Source of the DNA: Rhizomucor pusillus
Taxonomy: Eukaryota > Mucoromycota > Mucoromycetes > Mucorales > Lichtheimiaceae
NCBI GenBank assembly: GCA_900175165.2
Contig: FWWN02000704.1
Coordinates: forward strand, 269,864-333,863
Reading direction: 5' to 3'
Length of the DNA: 64,000 bases
A program made the position numbers and the translations under genes. Below are positions 1 to 9,483 of this stretch, piece by piece; the stretch's first letter is position 1, and each line of letters begins with the position of its first letter. The notes beneath the pieces are model-generated. The model was not told where the DNA came from. It was given only the letters and a program-made list of their open reading frames with translations, and searched no databases.

Positions 1-1095
1 GAGATTGCACCCAAGATTGTGGTCGTCCGTGCTCGTGTTTTTGGCACCGTGACCACTGCAGAACACCCTTTTTTCGACCATGCCATGCTGCGCTTCATGT
101 TAATATGGAAGGCAGACTCATCAAGAAAGACACAGTTTTTTCTAGAGTCCATATCAGTCTTGTCCCATTTGCGCACACAGTCAAGGCACTCTTGAATCTT
201 AGCCTCGCTGTTCCTGTCTACAGGCTGAAACCGGGCTTTTTTCAGTGACAAGTTGCATTGTGTCCTCACAAACCGATAAAGAGTCGTTTTGGATAGCTTG
301 AGTCCCTCAAATCTCTGAAGCAGTCGCTCCATCAACTGTTCTAGGACAACTGAAGGATTCTCATCAACGTTCTAATAATAACCTTCTTATGCTCTTTATT
401 AAGGATACGCGGACGACCATTTTTTTTTTACGTTTCTCAAAAATGCTGTCAGGGTTCTTTTCATACTGTAAGGCCCACTTTTGTGCTGTACGAACATGTA
501 TCCCTAGCTGCTTTGCAGCAGCTGATGCACTTAAAACCCTCTCAAACATCAGTTTAAAGAATCTCACTTTGTCCTGGTCCGTGTAGATTGTATAAGTTCG
601 CTTGGTAGTCGCTTCTCTCATACGAATGTCTATATCCTTTGGCTCGTCGATATGCATAGTAAAGGACTCGCAGTTGCGCTTGCAAGCTATATTGCGCAAA
701 TACTGTGTGTGAGGACTCACAGTTTGAAGAGCGTACACCTCCTCATCAACGATATAGTCCATGGGCTCAGGCCTGCCATGCTCATCAACAACAAGGCCCT
801 GCCCGTCTTCATAAGAAAACTGATTGCTCATTTCAATTGTGTGTTGTGTATGGAAGAAGGAAAGCTGGGGACCTGAAAAGGTAACATGTTTATATAATGA
901 TGACCATACCAAGGCTTCTGTGCGACAACTTTTCTGGGCATGCGACATCTGATTTGTCAGCGCACGCAAAGACTTTTGGGTAACTACGAATTTTATTTTT
1001 GTGAATATGCGAACTTCAAAATTTGCTGAGAACAACTTTGCTTTTGGAAAAGAGTGTACAACTACAGTACTTGCTCCTGGTTGTATTGCTCTCAT
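1..1095 (-). mobile_element. Decayed Tc1/mariner-type transposase, cut by window edge
   Basis: The minus strand carries an N-terminal helix-turn-helix stretch (residues SASAAAKQLGIHVRTAQKW) from a likely Met at 831, followed downstream by VFLDESAFHINM, the first-Asp motif of a DDE_3 (Tc1/IS630) catalytic domain, at about 70–160. Two breaks are visible: at a run of ten T on the + strand (420–429) the frame must slip by one to reach the NGRPR linker motif, and a second slip is needed near 362–375 before NVDENPS. The C-terminal half of the catalytic domain lies beyond position 1. Terminal inverted repeats are not visible in this window. I read it as an inactive copy; a programmed frameshift could explain one of the two slips but hardly both. 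Confidence 0.8.
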
Positions 1096-1119
1096 TGTAA
1101 TTTAATTTTGTCAATTCTT

Positions 1120-1438
1120 TTATATAATAAAGAAATTATATCCAGGCTCTTTGGTTTGCGAGCTATCCGTATAAATTCGCCACGCTCCAAGGTGATGAGT
1201 ATACAACCAGCTTGTTGCTCTAATATGACGTTTTGGCAATCGGGAGAGCGAAGTTTTACAACGCTTGGCCTGACAGATACTTGGATCACTCACAAACCCG
1301 CTTAGCGAGATTTTGACATCACAAGCCTTCACCCGTGGATATAAGCTCAATATTTAGCAGAAAAGTTCGAATTAAATGGACCAATCCATAAGACTAGTCC
1401 TTATTTTTCTGCAATTGCATATATACAATTTGGACTAA
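1120..1438. other. Intergenic, no gene seen
   Basis: AT-rich spacer between the transposon remnant and the 3' end of the SUMO protease gene. Short open frames here have no recognisable content. A small palindrome (AGCAGAAAA near 1352 against TTTTTCTGC near 1403) could be a transcript-end hairpin or an element edge; nothing supports either reading further. Confidence 0.5.
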
Positions 1439-2900
1439 CTACTGGATAGATTTATAAATGATACTGAGCACCATTCTCTGCCGTATAAGCTCCATATCTC
1501 GCTGCGAGAAATCAAATGGCTGCTGCCGTGAAAGTCGTTCTGCAAATGTGCATGTAAAAACTCCACAGTCTGACATGTTACCCTGTCGTGGTATATCCTG
1601 GACATCTTGTTAGTCTCAGGTCATTGCTCCCGCTGCTCATCTGTAATGCATACTTTGGGAGCATTTATCCGCCAATCACTTAAGTCAATAGGCTGCTTCT
1701 TTTTATCCATATGCTCGTCTTCGAGATAGCTCAGTAGAAGTCTCAGAGTAGAGTCATGATTTCCATGCAGAGAGTCGTATATCTGTATGGTCTTGTTCCT
1801 CATGTCGATAACGCCGAGTGTCCAGTGATACGAGTAGTTGATAGGAATAAGGATCAAGTCCTTTGCAAAGATATCCACTCTTTTCGTCCATCGGCGAACT
1901 TTAGCGTAACCATGTTCACGCAACGTCGAGCAAAAGAAAGTGTTGAAACAGTGAACAGATGGCAATCCGCTGTTTTCGTCGTTCGCTCGATGGGATATAA
2001 GCTCCATGTAAAAGTTAATAATTTCGTCGTTGAGCCATGTCTCAGGGTATAACTTGTATATGTCTTTGTATTCCACAATGGCCGTCTTGAGTCGTGCTAT
2101 TTCTCCAGTCTGACCTTTCCTCATTACATCTCGCACCTAACAAGAACATTCACCAGTCAGAACTTTTCGTTCGTCACGCGCATTTGTACATGGTCTACTT
2201 GCTATTTTCTCCTCTTCGTCTGTCAAAGGCTTTACGGCCACTGGTTTTGGTATGGCTGTCTTTTCATATGCTTCGTCAAAGTCCAGTCCCCTGTCCAGAT
2301 ACGTCTAACGGGTGCGCATGTATCAATATCTCGACTGATATCAGTGCAGTTGCTGGTTGCTGGCTTCCTTACATCCAGAATATTTTGAGCCTTTCGCCGA
2401 AGCCCAATGTACTGATAATAGAGTATTAGAAAAAAGAAATCACTCTTGCGCAATCTTTCTAGATTTACATTTTTAGTAAACGCAACATACGCGTCATTCT
2501 TTGGACGTCGGCGGCTGTTCTCTTCATTGTGTTCTTTTAAGATTCTTTCCGAATCCAAGCTGATATTATCAAGTCGGCTGATGAGTGAATCGACCGAACT
2601 GTGAGCATCATTTGTGTCTGAAAACGATGACTGTGCCGTTGAAAACGACGCCGCCGTGCTGACACTTTGATCGTCTGTATCTTTGGAACTGACCATATCA
2701 GAAGATCCGGAAGGGCTGCGACTAAACTTATATTGCTGTTGCGTCCAGGTTCTGTTGTAAGCCTCGAACGTCCCAAAAGGATTTCGGTCAAGTTGGAATC
2801 GGCAGCTCCTTTTCTTTGGCGATCCGTAGCAAATCGGGTTTCGTTTAGGCAATCGTTTGGGATAAAACGTAAATCCTCTCTGTTCGTTAAAGGTGTCTAG
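1439..2900 (-). CDS. ULP1: Ulp1/SENP-type SUMO protease
   Basis: Cysteine protease of family C48 that matures SUMO and removes it from substrates, probably at the nuclear pore. The catalytic His is in YHWTLGVID, the Asp in IYDSLHG, the oxyanion Gln and Cys in PRQGNMSDCGVF; the substrate-channel motif WLNDEIINFYMELI precedes them. Exons: about 2900–2373, 2304–2203, 2136–1654, 1597–1439. The second intron works only with a GC donor (GCAAGT at 2202–2197): it joins LTDEEEKI to VRDVMRKG, and no GT site keeps frame. The N-terminal half is Ser/Thr-rich and low in conservation. No ATG is found in the first listed exon, so a further 5' exon (around 2900–2990) is likely but its splice site was not resolved. 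Confidence 0.88.
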
Positions 2901-3242
2901 ATAGAAGCGTTAGATGCTGCACCTAGGCAGAACCAACTATTGCTCGATTACTTTGTTGCTGCGGTGCTGATAACCATTGTAAACATATTAGTCACAATCT
3001 CAAGAATTCCTTGGATGAAAGTTACTACCAGAGTTGTGTGAGACCCTTGGTACTTTTCCACGCTCGTGTGTTGTAAATTCGAAAGGAACGGTCCGAGCAA
3101 GATCTTTCATTGGAGAACAATCCTGCAGGAGAGGAAAGAAAAGAGTTCCGCTGAGGATTTACGAGTGGGGAATTCAGTATCGCCTTGCACGGCGGAGCGG
3201 GGAGCTTGCTCTTTTCACAACCCACCGCAGGAATTCAACACC

Positions 3243-4448
3243 ATGCAGAAAATGAAGTTCGGTCTCAATGTTCCTGCAAAAAAGAAGACAACTGTGGCAT
3301 TCAATCGTCACAGCACATTTGCACAGCAGGATCCGGACGATGAAGAAGAGCAGACCCAAGTTGGCCATCGAGCGAACGTCAATCAGCAATTATCGCAACA
3401 GAGTGCGACGAACAAAAAGATCGCTGAGCAGCATGCAAAAGCTCTCGAAGAAGACGCTAATATTTTCGATTACGATGCTGTGTACGACGACTTGAAGGAA
3501 GCTGAACGGATAAAGAAGGAAGCATTGAAGGGCCCAAACTCTAAAAAGGTAACTTCGCCTGAAAAGTTACGGGTACTCAATGCAATTTCTAACAGATCAC
3601 TAGGCAAAATATATCCATGGCTTGCTGGAAATGGCAGAAATTCGAAAGAAGGATCGACTTTTAGCTGAAGAAAAGAAAATTGCACGAGAACGAGAAGCCG
3701 AAGGAGAAATGTATGCAGATAAAGAAGTTTTCATGACGGAAGCATACAAGAAGCAAAAGGCAGAGCTAGAGCGAATAGAAGCTGAGGAAAAGAAACGAGA
3801 AGGTAAGATGACTCTCTTGTCCGGATTGGCTGAACTAGGAAAAACTGAATATTATACATAGAGGAGGCAAACAAAAAGAAAAAAATGGAATCATTCTACA
3901 AACAGCTTCTAGATCGCAAAGAAGCAGAGCGGACGGCCATGATGCAGCATCTGAAAAATGGAAAGAGTAGATCCTCAGAAACGACAAAAGAACAGGAAGA
4001 AAAGGCAAAGGCAGACGTGGAATTGGTTGAGCAAGCAAAGCGTGAAGGCAAACAAGTCATATTAAACGATAACAATGAAATTGTGGATCGAAGACAGTTG
4101 CTGAGCGCAGGATTAAACGTCAAGCCAAAGTTTGGCTCCCTCGGCTCCTTGAAGGATGAGGGCGCGCGGGAACGGCAGCGAGAATATGATGAGTACAAGC
4201 GAAAGAAGGTGGAAGAGTATGAAGCCAAGCGACGTGGAGGCGGCGATGCCAAGGAACGCGAGCGGTACAGCCGTGAGATAGAGAAGCAAATGATGGAAAC
4301 ACGACAACGCGAGAAGGAGATGGAAGAACAAAAGCGAATAGAAATGGAGCAGCGAGCTGCTGCAAAGCGCACCACGGACGAGGCTGCAATGAGTGCACGC
4401 GAACGTTACTTGGCTCGAAAAAAGCAAAAGCTGGAAGCATCATTGTAG
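3243..4448 (+). CDS. Nuclear speckle splicing regulator NSRP1-like
   Basis: 363-aa protein of the NSRP1/CCDC55 family, which regulates alternative splicing in nuclear speckles. Exons 3243–3548, 3604–3802, 3862–4448, all GT-AG and in phase. The conserved N-terminal block is clear: LNVPAKKK, EDANIFDYDAVYDDLK, then across the first junction KAKYIHGLLEMAEIRKK, followed by KEVFMTEAYKKQ and ESFYKQLLDRKE. The acceptor at 3603 is chosen over an earlier AG because only it gives the conserved KYIHGLL. The C-terminal 190 residues are a highly charged Glu/Arg/Lys coiled coil ending RYLARKKQKLEASL. The ATG at 3243 has good context (CACCATGC). Confidence 0.9.
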
Positions 4449-4532
4449 TCATCCTCATGATTTTTAAAATTGCATAAAAAATGTTTCCTTCACAAACAGA
4501 TCTGGCGGATTAGCTAGAAGCTATCAGGTCCG

Positions 4533-5763
4533 TTACGAACAGAAAGGTCCAATAAGCCGGAGAAATGCATCCCTGGTGATCATTGCGCACTTGAGCGACC
4601 CTTGTGCGATAATCGTGTTTGTTTGAGGCTCGTTGTCCAGCAGGGCAGTTTCGCCAAAATGATCGCCTGCAACCGAAAATAAATAGGGTGCACAACGTGG
4701 GGGAAGGGTTACTATTCATGATAGAACATTCTGAACGCTAACTATGTCGTACCTTGTTTAAAATACGGATGAATCGAAGGTTTGATCCATGATCATCATC
4801 GTCACCATCATCGTCTCGATGGTACACTCCGACTTGTCCAGCCAGAATAATATAAAAAGCATTGGAACAGGTGCAGTCACTGCAGACCACAGTCTCATCC
4901 GCAAAATACACAAAAGTGAAGCAATCCACTACCTTGAGTGTGTCGCATTTACTCAAGGTTCCAAATTGTGGCACTCGACGCAGGAAATTGGTGTGGAGTG
5001 TCCTTCTATGAGCATCCATTCCAGCAAGAATAGTTCGAAACGTCAGTCGATCTAATTGCCAAATAGTAGTATCAGAGGCTGCAACGGCGGTGTACGGAGC
5101 AGTTGCTTGGTGAAGAAGAGCCAGTTCTCCAAAGGTTTCTCCGGGGCCGAAGGTTATAACTTTGTTATCGTCGCTAAAGCAATCAATGCAACCAGTACGC
5201 ACGATAAAGAACCTTGTTGCCCCCATACAAAAACGTCATGAATATCATTGAATACGATCTCCATGTAGTGTAGAATTCTTTACCGATCATCAAGAGCTCC
5301 CTGCTCAACGAGTACTGAGTGCGCGTCGATGCGAACTTGCTTCAATGCGTTTACTACGGTTTCGTACGGCTCGTCATCCAAACGGCTGAACAAAAAGTTG
5401 TCGCACAATGCAGATTTGATCACTTTGGTGTCAATTGTCATCTTTGGAAATCCAGTCGGCATTGGTGGATCTGCAGAAGGATCGATGGGTTCGCTAAACA
5501 CGGACGAACGACGACCACGTTGCCAAGTCAGAGGCATTGGATCTGGGTCGTCAACAGCTGCTTCCATTCGAGTGTCTAAACGTTGCTTTAAGAAACGGGC
5601 CAGTTTCAGGGTGCAGGATTAGAAAAAGCAATAGACCTTCTTGTTCTCGAACTTCTGCAGAGTCCATGCTCGGTAAAATATTAGCTCGCTCCTGTAGAAC
5701 CAAGTCAACGCAGAGCTGTAGCATACCTGCTGGTTGACGTTGGGATGCAGTGTATTTTAGCAC
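4533..5763 (-). CDS. cAMP-dependent protein kinase regulatory subunit-like
   Basis: PKA regulatory subunit family. In order: a dimerisation/docking-like helix (GMLQLCVDLVLQERANI), the inhibitor site RGRRSSVFSEP, cyclic-nucleotide domain A (GPGETFGELALL) and domain B (DHFGETALL). Exons: a 5' exon near 5763–5640 (junction unresolved), about 5582–5284, 5212–4753, 4666–4533. In both nucleotide domains the Arg that holds the cAMP phosphate (normally in PRxAT after ELAL/TALL) is absent: domain A reads ATAPYTAVAA, domain B reads NEPQTNTIIA. The last junction is off by one base with consensus sites (see findings). The protein ends at LIGPFCS, slightly short of the usual C-terminus. The family is certain; cAMP binding is doubtful. 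Confidence 0.85.
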
Positions 5764-5982
5764 TGTCGAGTCCTTGTGGTATTCGTGCTCTGTTTGGATT
5801 GATTGAATATCGAATTTGATGATGATAGAAACTGCATTTCATAGGGGAAAGAGGAGCATTCATGCTAATTTTTGCATTCATATTTATTGTTACAAAGTTT
5901 CAGTTATAGCATTAAACCATCCTGCACGAGAATTTTGTCAGCAACAACAATCGTGATTTCCAGAATATTGCAAACACGCCGC

Positions 5983-6811
5983 TTACTTTGGAAGTTCAAA
6001 TTTCTGACCCTTCAGCACTCTTGAAGAAAAGATTGTTAATCTGTGGCCGCTACTGCGCACAGTGCATGTACTCACTTGGTGTAGTAAATGTAGAAAAAGT
6101 CACTGTACAGAGCGGTTTGGAGCAAACCAGCAACCCAGGCGATCCAGTAAATGTGGTCGTCAGATATGTAGCGGTAAATCCAGTTGACAAGATACAGCGC
6201 CCGGTAGATACCGAGTGCAAAGAGATAGTGAGTCGTGATAGTTTCGGCCTCGCCCGTACGCTGAAGCATGAACAGCTGGGGCAGAATCGCGACGGATTCG
6301 AGCCAGATCGAGAACGACCATAGAACCTGTAATTTCTCTTGTTAGAAAAATGAGGCAAAACCCCCCCCCCCAAGATCACCCAAGATGTTACCTCCATGAC
6401 AGTGTACTTGTGTGGAAAAGCTAGGCCCATAACAGCAGATGCACCAAGTAGATATTCGATCCGGAATGTGTCGAGGTTGGCGTCATATGTAGCCTTGTAC
6501 TTGAACTTCATGAGATACAGAATATAAACTGAAGATCCAATAAAGAAAATCTTCATGACCGTGTTGTAGACTGAAATAAACTTTGTGAACAGGTCAAGGT
6601 AGCGCGTCAAAAAGACGATTGTGTATAAAAGCTGCGACTTGATTGAAATGCCTAAACAACGCGTTCGACATTGAGTACCACCACTGCTCCTGCTCAGGGA
6701 CAGGCCTGCTGAGAGCTTACCAACGCATGAACGCGTTTTCCTGATCTTATGTAGTAGAATGAAGATGGAAAGCAGATGCATCAAGTCTGCTACTAGACGA
6801 AATATATTCAT
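5983..6811 (-). CDS. ERD2: ER lumen protein-retaining receptor (KDEL receptor)
   Basis: 212-aa seven-helix Golgi/ER receptor that retrieves HDEL/KDEL-tagged luminal proteins. Exons 6811–6721, 6651–6392, 6326–6076, 6019–5983; phases agree at all three GT-AG introns. Conserved landmarks: start [57 protein letters not shown] and the C-terminal [11 protein letters not shown], whose basic stretch serves COPI return. Length equals the family norm. Intron 2 contains an 11-G run (C on the + strand). A longer open frame covering 6050–6910 is an artefact of reading through introns. Confidence 0.96.
6361..6371 (+). repeat. Poly-C/G homopolymer (11 nt)
   Basis: Eleven C in a row on the + strand, within the second intron of the KDEL receptor gene, just inside its donor. 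A typical slippage site; length may vary between isolates or be a sequencing artefact. Confidence 0.9.
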
Positions 6812-7097
6812 GTTGGCGCAATGTCTATAGGGTAAGCGGGAAAGAAAAAGAAAGGTTGGTGTGCTGCCACGACTTGTCCTTGAAGCGGCGGCATTGTCTC
6901 GGCTCCGCAATTAAATTGCATTATTCTGTCAATGTAATTAATACCCTCCCATCCCAAGCAAAGACATAGCATTCTCTAACGTTACTCGATTCATTGACAG
7001 CATACACTTCGACAAAAAGTACAAGCTTTACAATACATTACAGTAGTCATCGAAATTATATTTACTACTTTTTTTAGAGAGAGTAATATCTAAAAAT

Positions 7098-8652
7098 CTA
7101 AATATTTTTGGTCTTGGGAATGGTAAGACACTTGATACCTAGGTAAGAGCAGAAGCTATTGATGACTATCACGGCCCAGCGCAGATAAGCCAACAATGCA
7201 AACACAAAATAAGCACAGATATACAGGAACTCGGATTGTGGGGTAAAAATAGGGGGACTACATTGCAGAAGATCAGTGAGTAATTCGTTTTCTTCCACTC
7301 TGTTCCAATGCAGGTTATTGCTTACATTTTTGATATCCTAGGCAGGTTGCTGATAACTGCACCGATAATCAATGGAATAAGCAGAACGGTGAACTTGGGA
7401 AACGGTGCCTTGACAAGGTGAGCAAGGATGATCTTGGTGGCCATCCGACCAAAGACAATGCCAGTTGTCAACGTGTACAGGATGTAGTGATGATCGGACA
7501 AGATGAAAGAGTACGGGGATGTGACCCAGAAAAAGAAGGAAGCACAGTAGACTGTGATAGGCATGTTTTCTGCAATCATTGTGGATACAAACGGTCTATC
7601 CTGTTTCCGGCAAGCCTTGTACATTGCATACAAACTGTGCAATGTCCAATAGTGTGTCAGTCAAGGATAAATTCGGACAAATATTCATCATCTCACTTAC
7701 CAGACCGGTACATGTGTGAAGAGGAAAAGCAGTCCAATCCAGAAAATAATAGCATGTGCCACAGTCATGGATGCCAGTGGCTCTGGAAGCCATGCCGGAG
7801 ATGACAGCGCTTTAGCAAGTGTCATTTGCCAGATACCAGGTCCTAAACAGCCCAACAAATCAGTTTCCTGGAATTGTCCCACGATGATCCGCCTCCCCCT
7901 TTTCTGCAATCACTTACCGTAGTAGCCGGAGAGGCAGAACACAATGCATGATACGACTACTCCCTCCGTGGGTGCATTGATGTAGCCTAGATACAATGTA
8001 CCGGTGTGATATTCTTCGGCTGTCGATAGGTAGAAGCCGCACATGGCAATACTGTAAAGCATGACGCTACCCATTGAGTGGCCCATACCGAGCGCTGCTG
8101 CCTGCAACAAGGCAGCAAACGAGGTGTTTAGTGCATCGCAACCGTGATCAAAAAGCTCGCCCAATGGACTTGAAGTGCCTGTCCTTCGTGCTTGTTTACC
8201 GTCCACGTTGTCAAAAGTCGAATATAACCACAACCCAGCCGCAAAGCTAGATATCACAAAGCCCTCGTGCTGTCAGATCCAACTACAATCCGCCCGAAAG
8301 GAAAAAGAAGATGACTATTACTTGCCTGTAATAAATCCAGCGAGGTCCACCTTCTGCATCCATCTCCGGCGCATAGACCACCATCAGTGCCACATTGATT
8401 ATCATGAACATTAAGCCAATCAGAGTAATTAAATTGGGACTAAAATCATATGTAAGCAAAATCAAAAAAAACTCCCAGAATGAAGACTACTTGCGCGATC
8501 CATAGTGGAAACAATTCGATCGACCAGTTCCAGTAATGGCGAAGGAAGAGCCTGGTAGTGAATGACTTGTCAACCGCCGAGTACTTGTACAGCTTCAAGT
8601 TATTGAGCTGTTCCTCAGTAAGAAACTCGCTTTGAAAGAGTTTAAATGCCAT
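7098..8652 (-). CDS. EPT1: CDP-ethanolamine/choline phosphotransferase
   Basis: 417-aa integral ER/Golgi enzyme of the last Kennedy-pathway step, joining CDP-ethanolamine or CDP-choline to diacylglycerol. The CDP-alcohol phosphotransferase signature DG(x)2AR(x)8G(x)3D(x)3D is complete in DGKQARRTGTSSPLGELFDH with the final Asp in HGCD. Exons 8652–8495, 8439–8326, 8246–7918, 7842–7701, 7634–7326, 7299–7098. Introns 1 and 2 both need GC donors (GCAAGT at 8494 and 8325): they alone give WIAPNLITLIG and YYSFAAGLWLYS in frame. The other three are GT-AG. Choline versus ethanolamine preference cannot be told from sequence. N-terminus FLTEEQLNNLKLYKYSA matches the family start. Confidence 0.94.
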
Positions 8653-9483
8653 ACTGTAACCCGGCAAGTAAACCACTGCGCTGTAGAAAGAAGGAGAAAG
8701 AAGGTTTCCGAGGACCCAGTGTGAAAAGCTCGGAAAACCTGTTGGGCTGGTTGCTGCAGAAAGATCCACCGTCACACAAGGTTCAGGGCCGCCCGCCGCT
8801 CCTATTCCCCACAACCCGGGCATTGCCAGACTTTCACATGGACAATATATAGCTGCTGACTGCTGCAGATGGGAGCAAGGTCTCAAGATCTAGTCACACT
8901 CCTGTGTTGATTCCTGTGGGAGAATCCTCCGTTTACATCGACTTTTAAAGCAAAACTATACATAAAATGCTTGATTTGTCGCGTGCTATTGCTTTTTTTC
9001 CTATCGCCTTGGATCTACATTGAGCCCGTAGTACGTTGCACATCCCGTTCCAACTGAACTCTGGTAAAACTTTTGATCACCGGAAGAGCGCGACCTGATG
9101 GACTATTTCGAATTGATCGTTCAAACAGGATAATATTTGATATACCAGTAGTGTAAAACGGCCCAAACTGTACTCTATATGAATGTCAGCGATAAATTAT
9201 TGCAGTACATGTATGGCAGAGCATTGCTGACCATGCATCCTTAATTGTTCAATGGTAAACGAGGCACAACCTATGTCAAACCTCAAAAATATCGATTTCT
9301 ATCTTGTATTTGTCCACAATGCTTCAGGGACGGATAGGAGGAGAATCTTTCTGCAATGCAGCATTATCCAGAGCGGGCAAGCTCTTCCTTGGCAAATCGT
9401 CGGGGTTCGCGTCGTCGACGATTTCAACAGCACGCGTCTCGAGCGCGACTCACTCGTTCCTTGAAAAGCTTTGCCTCCCTGGA
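8653..9483. other. Divergent spacer between phosphotransferase and Elg1 genes
   Basis: About 830 bp containing both 5' regions. An open frame runs in from 9319 into the Elg1 gene and could extend it, but the conserved part begins after 9484. Nothing else recognisable. Confidence 0.5.

Noticed and set aside
3896..4458. Antisense frames over the NSRP1 gene
   Set aside because: Arise from Glu/Arg/Lys-rich codons on the real strand; no conserved content.
6050..6910. 286-codon minus frame over the KDEL receptor gene
   Set aside because: It mixes exon and intron sequence; the conserved protein needs three introns.
8446..8886. 146-codon minus frame upstream of the phosphotransferase
   Set aside because: The conserved protein starts at the ATG at 8652; the extension has no family similarity and is Cys/Pro-rich leader.
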